Shown in pieces: positions 28,540 through 38,120 of a stretch of DNA of 64,000 nt. The stretch covers positions 202,629 through 266,628 of the forward strand of contig NZ_JALJVY010000007.1 in assembly GCF_024168485.1 (NCBI RefSeq). Reading direction: 5' to 3'. Below the pieces are notes generated by a model. That model made no database searches. It saw nothing but the letters and a program-made list of their open reading frames with translations, and was not told the DNA's origin. The DNA is from Sphingobium sp. OAS761 (GTDB lineage: Bacteria > Pseudomonadota > Alphaproteobacteria > Sphingomonadales > Sphingomonadaceae). How positions within the stretch are numbered: the stretch's first letter is position 1; the number at the start of each line of letters is the position of its first letter. Position numbers and translations under genes: made by a program.

Positions 28540-29298
28540 TCAGGCCTGCGCGGCGATCTCTTCGGCTTCGGGTTCGTCCAGCGCGCCGATATCGACGCCG
28601 GCAGCTTCCTGCGCACCACGGTTGCCCTTGGTGGCGGCGGCGGCAATGGCGTCGCAGTAGAGGCGGATGGCACGGCTGGCATCGTCATTCGCCGGGACCG
28701 GGAAGGCGATGCCGTCGGGCGACACGTTCGAATCGAGGATCGCAACGACCGGGATGCCCAGCGTGTTGGCTTCCTTGATCGCCAGTTCTTCCTTGTTCGC
28801 GTCGATCACGAACATGACGTCAGGAATGCCGCCCATGTCACGGATACCGCCCAGCGAAAGCTCCAGCTTCTCGCGCTCGCGCGTCATCTGAAGCACTTCC
28901 TTCTTGGTGAAGCCGTGGGTATCGCCCGACAGCTTCTCTTCCAGGGTCTTCAGACGCTTGATCGAACCGGAAATCGTCTTCCAGTTGGTGAGCATCCCGC
29001 CCAGCCAGCGGTGGTTGACGAAGTGCTGGCCGGACTTGCGCGCCGCATCGGCGATCGGTTCCTGCGCCTGACGCTTCGTGCCCACGAACAGCACCTTGCC
29101 GCCGGCGGCAACCGTAGCCGAGACGAAATCGAGCGCGCGCGCGAACAGCGGCACGGTCTGCGACAGGTCAAGAATGTGGATGCCGTTGCGATCACCGTAG
29201 ATATACGGCTTCATCCGCGGGTTCCAGCGGTGGGTCTGGTGGCCGAAATGCGCGCCGGCCTCGATCAATTGGTGCAGGGTGACGACAGGGGCCGCCAT
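28540..29298 (-). CDS. rpsB: 30S ribosomal protein S2
   Basis: 252 residues with the S2 segments [36 protein letters not shown] and [17 protein letters not shown], ending with an acidic tail [11 protein letters not shown]. The start is preceded by AAGGAGA. The promoter should lie in the 126 bp between it and the LexA-type promoter of the divergent small gene. Confidence 0.98.
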   Translation of the reverse strand: MAAPVVTLHQLIEAGAHFGHQTHRWNPRMKPYIYGDRNGIHILDLSQTVPLFARALDFVSATVAAGGKVLFVGTKRQAQEPIADAARKSGQHFVNHRWLGGMLTNWKTISGSIKRLKTLEEKLSGDTHGFTKKEVLQMTREREKLELSLGGIRDMGGIPDVMFVIDANKEELAIKEANTLGIPVVAILDSNVSPDGIAFPVPANDDASRAIRLYCDAIAAAATKGNRGAQEAAGVDIGALDEPEAEEIAAQA

Positions 29299-29424
29299 AA
29301 TTCATTCTCCTTCCGGTTACACCTCTGGGAATCAGGAACCGGGGATCACCCCGCGGCACCGGATATGTCGATTCCCATGTGGAATGGCCGGCGCCTTAAC
29401 CGCAGAAAAGTTCAAGCGCAAGGG

Positions 29425-29459
29425 TTGACGTGTCGTCAAAATGAGAACATAACACGAAC
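29425..29459 (+). promoter_or_regulatory. Promoter with an embedded LexA (SOS) operator
   Basis: A -35 TTGACG (29425-29430), 17-nt spacer and -10 CATAAC (29448-29453) form a good sigma-70 promoter. The -10 lies inside GAAC-ATAACAC-GAAC (29445-29459), an exact match to the alphaproteobacterial LexA operator GAAC-N7-GAAC. A repressor bound here would cover the -10. The first downstream gene on this strand is the small membrane protein at 29519. A third GAAC follows at 29470-29473 region (CGGAAC), not in the same spacing. Confidence 0.65.
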
Positions 29460-29518
29460 AAACGGAACAAATACGGTTTCCCGCAGTTTGCACCGTTTAT
29501 GTGAGACATGCCGTGCAA

Positions 29519-29770
29519 ATGGCAAGACGGAAAGTGATGATCATGTTCGCTTTTATCGCAGCAGCTCTTTTCGGTTCGGCATTCCTGCTCGCTATGGGCA
29601 CCATAGGATGGATGCTGGTCGTGTATCGGGACAAGATGGCGGCCGCCTTGTTGTTCGAGCCGATTCCGGAACATCCCCCCGTATATAATTTGCGCGTGCG
29701 CCGGACCCGCCCCTCCCAGGCATGCCGGCCGATGTCGGTCGCGCCGATCGCACGGGCGGCTGCGGCTTGA
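29519..29770 (+). CDS. Small membrane protein under a LexA-type promoter
   Basis: An 83-residue protein of no recognised family: basic start MARRKVMIMF, one transmembrane helix (AFIAAALFGSAFLLAMGTIGW), then a 45-residue polar tail rich in Arg and Pro. Start is uncertain: GTG 29501, ATG 29519 and ATG 29543 are all in frame; GGAAAG at 29529-29534 is best placed for 29543 and would give 75 residues. It is preceded by a promoter overlapping GAAC-N7-GAAC, so DNA-damage induction is predicted. Size and single helix recall SOS-induced division inhibitors such as SidA of Caulobacter, but no sequence identity is claimed. Convergent with pssA (2-bp gap). Confidence 0.65.
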   Translation: MARRKVMIMFAFIAAALFGSAFLLAMGTIGWMLVVYRDKMAAALLFEPIPEHPPVYNLRVRRTRPSQACRPMSVAPIARAAAA

Positions 29771-29772
29771 CG

Positions 29773-30552
29773 TCAGGCCGGCAAGTCGGCCTCCTTCTGC
29801 TTGCGAACCTTGGCGTAGGACATCACCCCGAACGGGATGAGCGCAAGATAGCCGACGCAAAGAATGAGGAGCGTCAGCCAAGGGTCGGTGAACAACACGG
29901 CCGCGAGCAAGCCCGCCACCGCGATCGCTTCCAGACGAATGCGCCGGCGTAGCCGAAGCGCCGACCAGCTATAGGTGGCGATGCTGGAAATCATCAGGAA
30001 CGCGGTGAAGGCGACCCACGGCGCCACCACATACCATGCGCGGAATATCTCCTCGCCTGTCACCAGCCACAAATAGAGTGGCACGAAAGCGAGTCCTGCC
30101 CCCGCCGGCGCCGGCACCCCCGTCAGGAATCCGGCGGATTTGTGCGGCTGAACAGTGACATCTATGTTCGCATTGAACCGCGCCAGCCGCAAAGCGCATG
30201 ACAAGGCGTGCGCCAGCGCGAAAATCCATCCGAATTTCGGCATGGTTTGAAGCGACCAGAGATAAAGGATCAGGGCCGGGGCGACGCCAAAGGCAATCGA
30301 ATCGGACAGCGAATCCAGTTCAGCCCCGAAGCGGCTTTCGCCCCGCAGCAGCCTCGCGATTCTGCCGTCCAGGCCATCGAGCACGCCCGCGAAAAGGATG
30401 GACAGGACCGCCCGCTCCCATTCGCCGGTGATACCGTACCGCACGCCGGTCAACCCGAAACAGAGCGCCATCGCCGTGACTGCGTTGGGCGCCAGCATGC
30501 GCAAGGTGATGCCGCGTCGCAGGCCCCGGGGAATGGTGCGCCGCCGCCTCAT
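29773..30552 (-). CDS. pssA: CDP-diacylglycerol-serine O-phosphatidyltransferase
   Basis: Membrane enzyme making phosphatidylserine. 259 residues; the CDP-alcohol phosphatidyltransferase motif D-G-x2-A-R-x8-G-x3-D-x3-D reads [20 protein letters not shown]. Around eight hydrophobic segments. Overlaps psd by 4 bp (ATGA), so the two steps to phosphatidylethanolamine are translationally coupled. Confidence 0.95.
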   Translation of the reverse strand: MRRRRTIPRGLRRGITLRMLAPNAVTAMALCFGLTGVRYGITGEWERAVLSILFAGVLDGLDGRIARLLRGESRFGAELDSLSDSIAFGVAPALILYLWSLQTMPKFGWIFALAHALSCALRLARFNANIDVTVQPHKSAGFLTGVPAPAGAGLAFVPLYLWLVTGEEIFRAWYVVAPWVAFTAFLMISSIATYSWSALRLRRRIRLEAIAVAGLLAAVLFTDPWLTLLILCVGYLALIPFGVMSYAKVRKQKEADLPA

Positions 30553-31283
30553 TGCTGGATGCCGCCGATCACCCGTGTATCGCCGATCTGTCCCAGGATG
30601 GTTTCGCCGGCCACGGTCCGCTGCCCCAGCACGACGCGCGGCGCAGCCTGGGCAGGCAGGTAGACGTCGACCCGGCTGCCGAACCGGATCAGACCGATGC
30701 GCTGCCCAGCAGCGACCATGTCCCCCGGCTTCACGAACGGCACGATGCGCCGCGCCACCAGACCCGCGATCTGCGTGAACCCGATTCGCAGTCCGTCGTG
30801 GCGCTCGACCAGTATGTGCTGGCGCTCATTATCCTCACTCGCCTTGTCGAGATCGGCATTGAGGAACTTGCCGGAAATATACACTACCTGCCTGATCGTT
30901 CCGCCGATTGGCGTGCGATTGATATGCACGTCGAAGACACTCATGAAGATCGAGACGCGGATCATCGGCTGATCGCCCAGCCCGTCGGCTCCCGCCATTT
31001 CCCGGGGCGGCGGCACGCGCTGGATGAGCGTGACCAAGCCGTCGGCCGGTGCGACGATCGCGCCGTCGTCCTGCGGCACCGCGCGCACCGGATCGCGGAA
31101 AAAGGCGAATACCCAGATGGTGACCATCAGCATCAGCCATCCGGGAATTTCCCATCCCACCAGAAACAGCAACGCCGTGATCGCCACGGCGATCAGACCG
31201 AACTTCATCCCCTCCGGGTGAACCGAAGGAAACCGCCATTTTACGTTGCCGCCGGCGGCTATCGTGATTTCATCATTCTCCAT
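30549..31283 (-). CDS. psd: Phosphatidylserine decarboxylase (pyruvoyl type)
   Basis: Decarboxylates phosphatidylserine to phosphatidylethanolamine. 244 residues, the short PSD-A type. Self-cleavage at Gly202-Ser203 within [13 protein letters not shown] would generate the pyruvoyl group and alpha chain. Membrane segments at about 28-62; catalytic-domain segments VAPADG and [11 protein letters not shown]. Forms an operon with pssA. Confidence 0.96.
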   Translation of the reverse strand: MENDEITIAAGGNVKWRFPSVHPEGMKFGLIAVAITALLFLVGWEIPGWLMLMVTIWVFAFFRDPVRAVPQDDGAIVAPADGLVTLIQRVPPPREMAGADGLGDQPMIRVSIFMSVFDVHINRTPIGGTIRQVVYISGKFLNADLDKASEDNERQHILVERHDGLRIGFTQIAGLVARRIVPFVKPGDMVAAGQRIGLIRFGSRVDVYLPAQAAPRVVLGQRTVAGETILGQIGDTRVIGGIQQ

Positions 31284-31441
31284 AGGGCACCGTCTTAGGG
31301 GGAGACCTTAGCCCTGACAACGACCCATCCCCCCTAATGGTGCCGTGGGATCATATTGGCGCGCCTGGGCGGTTGAACATTCGGCGCGCTTTGCCTAGGG
31401 CGTTCGGCATATTCCACCCAAGGCAGAAAGCGAAGACGCGC

Positions 31442-32662
31442 ATGGCGAAGATCAAGGTGAAAAACCCCGTCGTGGAGATCGACGGCGATGAAATGACCCG
31501 GATCATCTGGGAATGGATCCGTGAACGCCTGATCCTCCCCTATCTGGACGTCGACCTGAAATATTATGATCTTTCGGTCCAGAAGCGCGACGAAACCAAC
31601 GACCAGATCACCATCGATTCCGCCAATGCAATCCGGGAATATGGCGTCGGCGTGAAGTGTGCGACGATCACGCCCGACGAAGCGCGCGTCGAGGAATTCG
31701 ATCTGAAGCAGATGTGGAAGTCGCCCAACGGCACCATCCGCAACATTCTGGGCGGCGTCGTCTTCCGCGAGCCCATCGTCATCCGCAACGTTCCGCGCCT
31801 GGTGCCCGGCTGGACCGATCCGATCGTGGTCGGCCGCCATGCCTTTGGCGACCAGTATCGCGCGACCGATTTCAAGGTGCCCGGCGCGGGCAAGCTGCGC
31901 CTGGTGTTCGAGGGCGAGGACGGCCAGGTCATCGACAAGGAAGTGTTCAATTTCCCGGGCGCCGGCGTCGCGATGGGCATGTATAATCTGGACGAATCGA
32001 TCCGTGACTTCGCGAAGGCTAGCATGAACTATGCGCTGGATCGCGGATGGCCGCTGTACCTGTCGACCAAGAACACCATCCTCAAGGCCTATGACGGCCG
32101 TTTCAAGGATCTGTTCCAGGAAGTCTTCGACGCCGAATTCGCGGACAAGTTCAAGGCCGCCGGCATCGTCTACGAACATCGTCTGATCGATGACATGGTC
32201 GCCTCCGCGCTCAAGTGGAGCGGCAAGTTCGTCTGGGCCTGCAAGAATTATGACGGCGACGTCCAGTCGGATACGGTCGCGCAGGGCTTCGGTTCGCTCG
32301 GTCTCATGACCTCTGTCCTGATGTCGCCCGACGGCAAGACCGTGGAAGCGGAAGCCGCGCACGGCACCGTGACCCGTCATTATCGCCAGCACCAGCAGGG
32401 CAAGGCGACATCGACCAATCCGATCGCATCGATCTTCGCCTGGACCCAGGGTCTGTCGTTCCGCGGCAAGTTCGACGACACGCCCGAGGTGACCAAGTTC
32501 GCCGAAACGCTCGAGAAGGTCTGCATCCAGACCGTCGAGAACGGCGCGATGACAAAGGATCTGGCGCTGCTGATCGGCCCGGATCAGGCCTGGATGACCA
32601 CCGAGCAGTTTTTCGAGGCGATCCGTGCCAATCTGGAAACCGAAATGGGCAAATGGAACTGA
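31442..32662 (+). CDS. icd: Isocitrate dehydrogenase (NADP)
   Basis: TCA-cycle enzyme oxidising isocitrate to 2-oxoglutarate. 406 residues from the ATG at 31442, the eukaryote-like dimeric subfamily common in alphaproteobacteria ([49 protein letters not shown]). Ends before a very strong terminator. Divergent from psd. Confidence 0.97.
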   Translation: MAKIKVKNPVVEIDGDEMTRIIWEWIRERLILPYLDVDLKYYDLSVQKRDETNDQITIDSANAIREYGVGVKCATITPDEARVEEFDLKQMWKSPNGTIRNILGGVVFREPIVIRNVPRLVPGWTDPIVVGRHAFGDQYRATDFKVPGAGKLRLVFEGEDGQVIDKEVFNFPGAGVAMGMYNLDESIRDFAKASMNYALDRGWPLYLSTKNTILKAYDGRFKDLFQEVFDAEFADKFKAAGIVYEHRLIDDMVASALKWSGKFVWACKNYDGDVQSDTVAQGFGSLGLMTSVLMSPDGKTVEAEAAHGTVTRHYRQHQQGKATSTNPIASIFAWTQGLSFRGKFDDTPEVTKFAETLEKVCIQTVENGAMTKDLALLIGPDQAWMTTEQFFEAIRANLETEMGKWN

Positions 32663-32699
32663 TCCAGCCTAGCACGGTTTCAATACGATAACGGAACGA

Positions 32700-32730
32700 G
32701 GCGGCGCCGGCATCCCGGCGCCGCCTTTTT
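32700..32730 (+). terminator. Strong Rho-independent terminator of icd
   Basis: An 11-bp perfect stem, GGCGGCGCCGG (32700-32710) with CCGGCGCCGCC (32715-32725), a 4-nt CATC loop and TTTTT. It lies 38 bp after the icd stop. Confidence 0.93.
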
Positions 32731-32760
32731 CATGGCCGAGCCAAGGACGGGAGACAGAAT

Positions 32761-34374
32761 GTGACCACCACCGCCAGAAAACGTCTGGAGGTTCGAGCCG
32801 CCGTCCCCGGTGACGTGCGCGGCATTCAACGGCTGATCACGCGGGCTTACCCAGGCATGCCGACCTATTCGCTGGCCACCATCCGGGGCCAGATCAACAA
32901 TTTCCCGCGCGGGTGCTTCATCGCGCTCTATGACGACAAGGTCGTGGGATACTGTGCGACGATGCGGGTCAGCAAGGCGATGGCCTTCGCCAAGCATGAC
33001 TGGGACGAGATTACCGCAAACGGCTTCGGAACGCGGCACAGCGCGGCGGGCGAATGGCTTTACGGCTATGAAATGGCCGTCGATCCCAAATTGCGTGGGT
33101 TGCGGATCGGCCAGCGCCTTTATGACGAGCGCAAGGAACTGGCCGAGGAACTGGACCTGCATGGCATCGTGATTGCGGGCCGAATGCCCGGCTACGCGCG
33201 CGCGCGGCGGCGAGTTGCAGGGCCGCAGGACTATCTCGACAAATGCGTGGCCGGCCGACTGCGCGATCAGGTCATCAGTTTTCAACTGAAAAACCAGTTC
33301 GAACCGCTTGGCGTGCTGGAAAATTATCTGCCCGAGGACAAGCAATCGGACGGACATGCGGCGCATCTGGTCTGGCGCAATCCCTATGTAAATCCGGACG
33401 AAGCGCCGGAAATGCGCGTCCCGCGCGGTGTGGAGAGCGTCCGCCTGGCCACCTGCCAGCTACAGGCCCGCGCGGTGTCCGACTTCGAGGAATTTGTACG
33501 CAACATCGAATATTTCGTTGATGTCGCTGCCGATTATCGGTCCGATTTCATCATATTCCCCGAACTTTTTACCCTGCCCCTTCTTTCTTACGAGACCAAG
33601 AAGCTTACCCCGATCGAGGCGATCGACACGCTGACATCCTATACGCCCCGCCTTACCAAGGAATTGGGGCGTATGGCGTTGGAATATAATATCAACATCA
33701 TCGGCGGCTCTCACCCCACGCGTGCCGACGACGGCGACATCCAGAATATCGCCTATGTCGCGTTGCGCGACGGCAGCATCCACACGCAGGAAAAGATTCA
33801 CCCGACGCCCAATGAAGCCTTCTGGTGGAACATCAAGGGCGGAGATTCTCTGGATGTTATCCAGACCGACTGCGGACCGATCGGCGTTCTCATCTGCTAT
33901 GACAGCGAATTTCCCGAACTGGCCCGGCGGCTGGTAGACCAGGGCGCGCGGATCATCTTCGTCCCCTTCTGTACCGATTCGCGCCTGGGCTATCTGCGCG
34001 TGCGCTACTGCGCGCAGGCCCGCGCGATCGAAAATCAATGCTATGTCGTCATGTCGGGCAATGTCGGCAACCTGCCCAATGTCGACAATATGGACATCCA
34101 ATATGCCCAGAGCGCCATTCTGACGCCCTGTGACCTGCCCTTCGCTCGGGACGGGATCGCTGCCGAATCCACCGAGAATGTGGAAACATTGACGATGGCC
34201 GACGTGAACCTTGCCGACCTTAGCTGGGCCCGTGCGGAGGGCACGGTTCGCAATCTGCGCGACCGCCGGTTCGATCTCTATCATATCGAATGGGACAGCA
34301 GCCCCGATCACGGTCACGCGCCCAGCGGCGGCCCCGTTCCCGCCGGAGGGCACAATGCGCCGGGCGGCGGCTAG
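32761..34374 (+). CDS. GNAT acetyltransferase-nitrilase fusion protein
   Basis: A 537-residue two-domain protein. Residues 8-175 are a GNAT acetyltransferase (acetyl-CoA loop near RGLRIGQRLYDER, 112-124). Residues 225-500 are a carbon-nitrogen hydrolase with the complete triad Glu268 (FPELF), Lys345 (QEKIHPTPNE) and Cys379 (LICYDSEFPE). The fusion is known in other bacteria (YhcX-type) but the substrate is not. It could acetylate an amine and hydrolyse an amide on related molecules. The start is GTG at 32761 with GGGAGA 6-11 bp upstream. Ends with a Gly/Pro/His-rich tail. Confidence 0.92.
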   Translation: MTTTARKRLEVRAAVPGDVRGIQRLITRAYPGMPTYSLATIRGQINNFPRGCFIALYDDKVVGYCATMRVSKAMAFAKHDWDEITANGFGTRHSAAGEWLYGYEMAVDPKLRGLRIGQRLYDERKELAEELDLHGIVIAGRMPGYARARRRVAGPQDYLDKCVAGRLRDQVISFQLKNQFEPLGVLENYLPEDKQSDGHAAHLVWRNPYVNPDEAPEMRVPRGVESVRLATCQLQARAVSDFEEFVRNIEYFVDVAADYRSDFIIFPELFTLPLLSYETKKLTPIEAIDTLTSYTPRLTKELGRMALEYNINIIGGSHPTRADDGDIQNIAYVALRDGSIHTQEKIHPTPNEAFWWNIKGGDSLDVIQTDCGPIGVLICYDSEFPELARRLVDQGARIIFVPFCTDSRLGYLRVRYCAQARAIENQCYVVMSGNVGNLPNVDNMDIQYAQSAILTPCDLPFARDGIAAESTENVETLTMADVNLADLSWARAEGTVRNLRDRRFDLYHIEWDSSPDHGHAPSGGPVPAGGHNAPGGG

Positions 34375-34380
34375 AGCGGA

Positions 34381-35403
34381 TCAGGCGAGGACAGGTTCCA
34401 GCAACCGGTCGCGCGTTGCGATCAGTTCTGACAGCGGGGGTTGATCACGTCCGCGCGTAACGCTCGCAATCGCTCGATCGAGCCGCTTGCGGGAAAGGTC
34501 GCCGATGTCAGGCAACGCCTGCGCTATGCCGGTCATGTCGTCCATCCTGCCGAAGCAGTTGAGCGCCAGGTCGCAGCCCGCAGCAACGACGCCGGCGGCC
34601 AGATCGGGAATGCTGCCTTTCAGCGCCTTCATGTCCAGATCGTCCGACATCAACAGTCCGTCAAAGCCGATCCGCCGACGGATGATTTCACCGATCACCA
34701 TCGGCGAAAGCGTGGCGGGCCGGGCCGCGTCCCATTCGGTATAGACGACGTGCGCAGTCATGCCGATAGGCGCGTCGCGGAGCGTGCGAAACGGCGCAAT
34801 GTCGATTTCCAGCGCGTTCAGATCGGCATCCACCACGGGCAGTTCCATATGGCTGTCCACCAACGCACGACCATGGCCCGGTATGTGCTTGGCGATGCCG
34901 ACCACCCCGCCTTCGGCAAGACCGGCAAGAACGGCACGGCCCAGGGCTGCGACCCGCATGGGTTCGCTCCCCAGCGTCCGGTCGCCCATGATGTCGCTCG
35001 CCCCTTCCTGCCGCACGTCAAGCAGGGGGAGCGCATCCACGGTGATGCCAACTTCGGCCAGCGTGACCGCGATGGCCCGCGCATTGGCGTGCGCCGCAGC
35101 GATCGCGCTCGACGGCGCGACATCGTAAAGGCGATCGAACATGGCGCCCGCCGGAAATGCCGGCCATTCCGGCGGCTGCATCCGGGCGACACGCCCCCCC
35201 TCCTGATCGATCATGATCAACAGGTCGTCGCGGCCATGCAGGCTGCGCAGCATATCGGTCAACCGGCGAAGCTGGTTCCGGTCGACGATGTTGCGCTTGA
35301 ACAGAATATAGCCGGCCGGTTCCGCCTCAGCAAAAAAGGCGCGTTCGTCGGAGGACAGGGTTTCGCCGGCAAGGCCGAAGATAACGGGCTTCATCGCCGC
35401 CAT
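34381..35403 (-). CDS. nagZ: Beta-N-acetylhexosaminidase, peptidoglycan recycling
   Basis: GH3 enzyme removing GlcNAc from anhydromuropeptides in the cytoplasm. 340 residues; MIDQEGGRVARM (64-75), KHIPGHG (172-178) with the catalytic His-Asp loop at DSH (183-185), and MSDDLDMKAL with the nucleophile Asp. No signal peptide. Downstream of the SPOR gene on the same strand, convergent with the nitrilase fusion (6-bp gap). Confidence 0.95.
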   Translation of the reverse strand: MAAMKPVIFGLAGETLSSDERAFFAEAEPAGYILFKRNIVDRNQLRRLTDMLRSLHGRDDLLIMIDQEGGRVARMQPPEWPAFPAGAMFDRLYDVAPSSAIAAAHANARAIAVTLAEVGITVDALPLLDVRQEGASDIMGDRTLGSEPMRVAALGRAVLAGLAEGGVVGIAKHIPGHGRALVDSHMELPVVDADLNALEIDIAPFRTLRDAPIGMTAHVVYTEWDAARPATLSPMVIGEIIRRRIGFDGLLMSDDLDMKALKGSIPDLAAGVVAAGCDLALNCFGRMDDMTGIAQALPDIGDLSRKRLDRAIASVTRGRDQPPLSELIATRDRLLEPVLA

Positions 35404-35482
35404 GCTAGCGGCCTGCGCCGCGCCTGTCGAAGGTCAAATGCCGGCCGGATCAAAGTGAGCGGCAAGAGCCGATGCCTTCATG

Positions 35483-36199
35483 TCAATTGACGACGATGCA
35501 ACTTTCGCCTGCGACCTTCAGCTTGCCACAGATCGTTCCGGCCTGCGCACCCGCCGTCGCGCGGAGACGATACAGCGTGTTGCCCCCGACCTCGACGGGC
35601 TGAACCGACATGGTCAATGGCGCCAGATAGGCAAAACGCCTGGCCAGCTTGTCCCAGGCATCCTTGGCGCCCGAAGCACTGGCATAGGCACCGAGCTGGA
35701 TCATCGGACCGCCGGTAGGCGCCTTGGGCGCGGCCTCGGACTTTTCAGTGGTTTCGTCGGCCACCGGAGCGTTGACACGCGGCGCGGCGCGGGCAGGCAC
35801 GTCAGGCTTGCGCGCCGCCGCGGTGGTGCCCGTGACGGGCGCTTCGGGCACACGGTTGAGGTCGATCTTGCCATCGCGGGCCACCCCTTCGCTGGCAGCG
35901 AAGCTCGCGTCGCCCTCCCCTTCGAACTTGCGGGCGTCGGCCTCATTGGCGGCCACCTTGTAGTCGCCTGCCGGCGCCTCGATCAGAACACCTTCCTCGT
36001 TCCGGTCCGAAACGTCGCGGTTCTGAAGCCACCATATGCCACCGACCGCCGCACCCACCAGAACCAGGCCGAGCAGGATGAGACCGAGCAGGCGCAGCGG
36101 GGATATGCGCTCCTCCGCCTCGTCCTCCATCGCCGGCTCCAGCCAGGGCAGCCGATCCTCGTCATCCAGTTCCAGTCCGCCGCGGGCATAATCGGCCAT
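35483..36199 (-). CDS. SPOR-domain membrane protein (peptidoglycan/divisome binding)
   Basis: 238 residues from the ATG at 36199 (a GTG two codons upstream is too near the GGAG ribosome site). Cytoplasmic acidic N-terminus (YARGGLELDDEDRLPWLEP), one transmembrane helix (LLGLILLGLVLVGAAVGGIW), a long Ala/Pro/Glu linker, and a C-terminal SPOR domain (IQLGAYASASGAKDAWDKL ... YRLRATAG), which binds denuded glycan strands at the septum. The C-terminal pair of Cys (TICGKLKVAGESCIV) is typical of this alphaproteobacterial group. Lies between argS and nagZ. Confidence 0.9.
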   Translation of the reverse strand: MADYARGGLELDDEDRLPWLEPAMEDEAEERISPLRLLGLILLGLVLVGAAVGGIWWLQNRDVSDRNEEGVLIEAPAGDYKVAANEADARKFEGEGDASFAASEGVARDGKIDLNRVPEAPVTGTTAAARKPDVPARAAPRVNAPVADETTEKSEAAPKAPTGGPMIQLGAYASASGAKDAWDKLARRFAYLAPLTMSVQPVEVGGNTLYRLRATAGAQAGTICGKLKVAGESCIVVN

Positions 36200-36281
36200 C
36201 GTCACGCTTCTCCGCCTTCAACGCATTCCTGGGTCGGTCGAAAGACCCGATAATGTGGGAAAATGCGAATCCCTTGTTCCG

Positions 36282-38009
36282 TCACTGCATCTCAGTCAGT
36301 GCGACCACGCCCATCAAGGCAAGGCCGTTGCTGATAATCTGCCCTATTCCCTGCGCAAGGAAAAGACGGGTGGAGGTGGTTGCAGGATCATCCGCCAGGA
36401 TAACCCGCGCGCGGGGATCGTCATTGCCCATGTTCCACCAGCCATGAAAAGCTGATGCCAAGTCGTTGAGGTAAAAGGCTATACGATGCGGTTCGCGCAT
36501 TTGCGCGGCGCCTTCGACGACCCTGGGAAACTGTGCCGCCAGCTTGACGAGACCCAGTTCCGCCGTCCCAAGAAGGGACAGGTCCGGAGCGGGAAGAACG
36601 ATTCCCGCTTCCTCCGCCCGGCGTCCGAGCGAGGAAATGCGCGCATGGGCATATTGGACGTAAAAGACGGGGTTGTCTTTCGACGCTTCCACCACCTTGG
36701 CGAAATCGAAATCCATCTGCGCGTCCGCCTTGCGCGTCAGCATGGTAAAGCGGACCACATCCTTGCCCACTTCACGCACCACATCCGCCAGCGTGACGAA
36801 ATTGCCGGCACGCTTGGACATCTTCACCGGCTCGCCATCGCGCAGCAGACGGACCATCTGGATCAACTTCACGTCGAAACGGGCCTTGCCCTCCGTCAGC
36901 GCCGCGACGGCGGCCTGGATGCGCTTGACCGTACCGGCATGATCCGCGCCCCAGATGTCGATCAGCTGGTCGGCAGCCTGCGCCTTCTGGAAATGATAGG
37001 CCATGTCCGCGCCGAAATAGGTCCAACTGCCGTTCGACTTCTTGATCGGCCGGTCTTGATCGTCGCCGAACTTGGTCGAGCGGAACAGCGGCAGCTCCAC
37101 CGGCTCCCAGTCGTCGGGTAACTCGCCCTTGGGCGCTTCGAGCACGCCGTCATAGACGAGGCCATGCGCGCGCAGCCAGGCTTCGGCCTCATCAGGTTTT
37201 CCAGCCGCCTGCAATTCGGCCTCGGACGAGAAGATGTCGTGATGAATGCCGAGCAGCGCCAGATCGCTGCGGATCATGTCCATCATCCGTGCAACCGCGA
37301 AGGTGCGGAACAGCACCAGCCAGTCGCTCTCCGGCGCGCCGATGAAGCGGTCGCCATATTCCTGCGCGAGCGCCTGCCCCACCGGGACCAGATAATCGCC
37401 GGGATAGAGGCCCTCGGGAATCTCGCCCACATCCTCGCCCAGCGCTTCGCGGTAGCGCAAATGCGCCGAACGCGCGAGCACGTCGACCTGGCCGCCCGCA
37501 TCATTGATATAATATTCGCGAACGACCTTGTGCCCGGCATATTCCAGCAACGTGGCGAGCGCGTCGCCCACCACGGCGCCGCGACAATGGCCCATGTGCA
37601 TGGGTCCCGTCGGATTGGCGGACACATATTCGACGTTGACGGTTATGCCCTGCCCCAGATCGGACCGCCCATAATCGGTCGCCTCGGCGTGGATCGCCGC
37701 CAGTTCGGCACGCCAGGTCGCATCGGTCAGCGTCAGGTTGATGAAGCCGGGGCCTGCGATTGTCGTGCTTTCGACCTCGTCGAGCGACTGTAGCTTGCCT
37801 GCGATCGCCTCGGCCAGCGCCCGGGGGTTGGTTCCGGCGGGCTTGGCCAATACCATTGCGGCGTTGGTGGCCAGGTCGCCATGCGACACATCGCGCGGCG
37901 GCTCGACGGTCACCGCCTTGCGGTTGAGCCCTGCGGGCAGCACGCCGTCTGCCTCCAGTGCGTCCAGCACTGTATCGAGATGAGCGGTAAAACGGGTGTA
38001 AAGAGACAA
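36282..38009 (-). CDS. argS: Arginyl-tRNA synthetase
   Basis: Class I synthetase of 575 residues. The start is taken as TTG at 38009 (MSLYTRF...) because AGGAAAG lies 8 bp upstream; the frame is open 22 codons further but unlike the family. HIGH-type motif MHMGHCRG after NPTGP, and VKMSKRAG for KMSKS; C-terminal DALR domain ends the protein. First gene of the argS-SPOR-nagZ run. Confidence 0.96.
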   Translation of the reverse strand: MSLYTRFTAHLDTVLDALEADGVLPAGLNRKAVTVEPPRDVSHGDLATNAAMVLAKPAGTNPRALAEAIAGKLQSLDEVESTTIAGPGFINLTLTDATWRAELAAIHAEATDYGRSDLGQGITVNVEYVSANPTGPMHMGHCRGAVVGDALATLLEYAGHKVVREYYINDAGGQVDVLARSAHLRYREALGEDVGEIPEGLYPGDYLVPVGQALAQEYGDRFIGAPESDWLVLFRTFAVARMMDMIRSDLALLGIHHDIFSSEAELQAAGKPDEAEAWLRAHGLVYDGVLEAPKGELPDDWEPVELPLFRSTKFGDDQDRPIKKSNGSWTYFGADMAYHFQKAQAADQLIDIWGADHAGTVKRIQAAVAALTEGKARFDVKLIQMVRLLRDGEPVKMSKRAGNFVTLADVVREVGKDVVRFTMLTRKADAQMDFDFAKVVEASKDNPVFYVQYAHARISSLGRRAEEAGIVLPAPDLSLLGTAELGLVKLAAQFPRVVEGAAQMREPHRIAFYLNDLASAFHGWWNMGNDDPRARVILADDPATTSTRLFLAQGIGQIISNGLALMGVVALTEMQ

Positions 38010-38120
38010 GGCACGAACTTTCCTGCGGGGTCCGTCGTCGCCGATATTGCCGAAATGCTGCTCTTTTCTAGTCAAGGGCAGGGCTTCGACAGCTCGGCCC
38101 GAACGGAAATAGGGCTGGCT

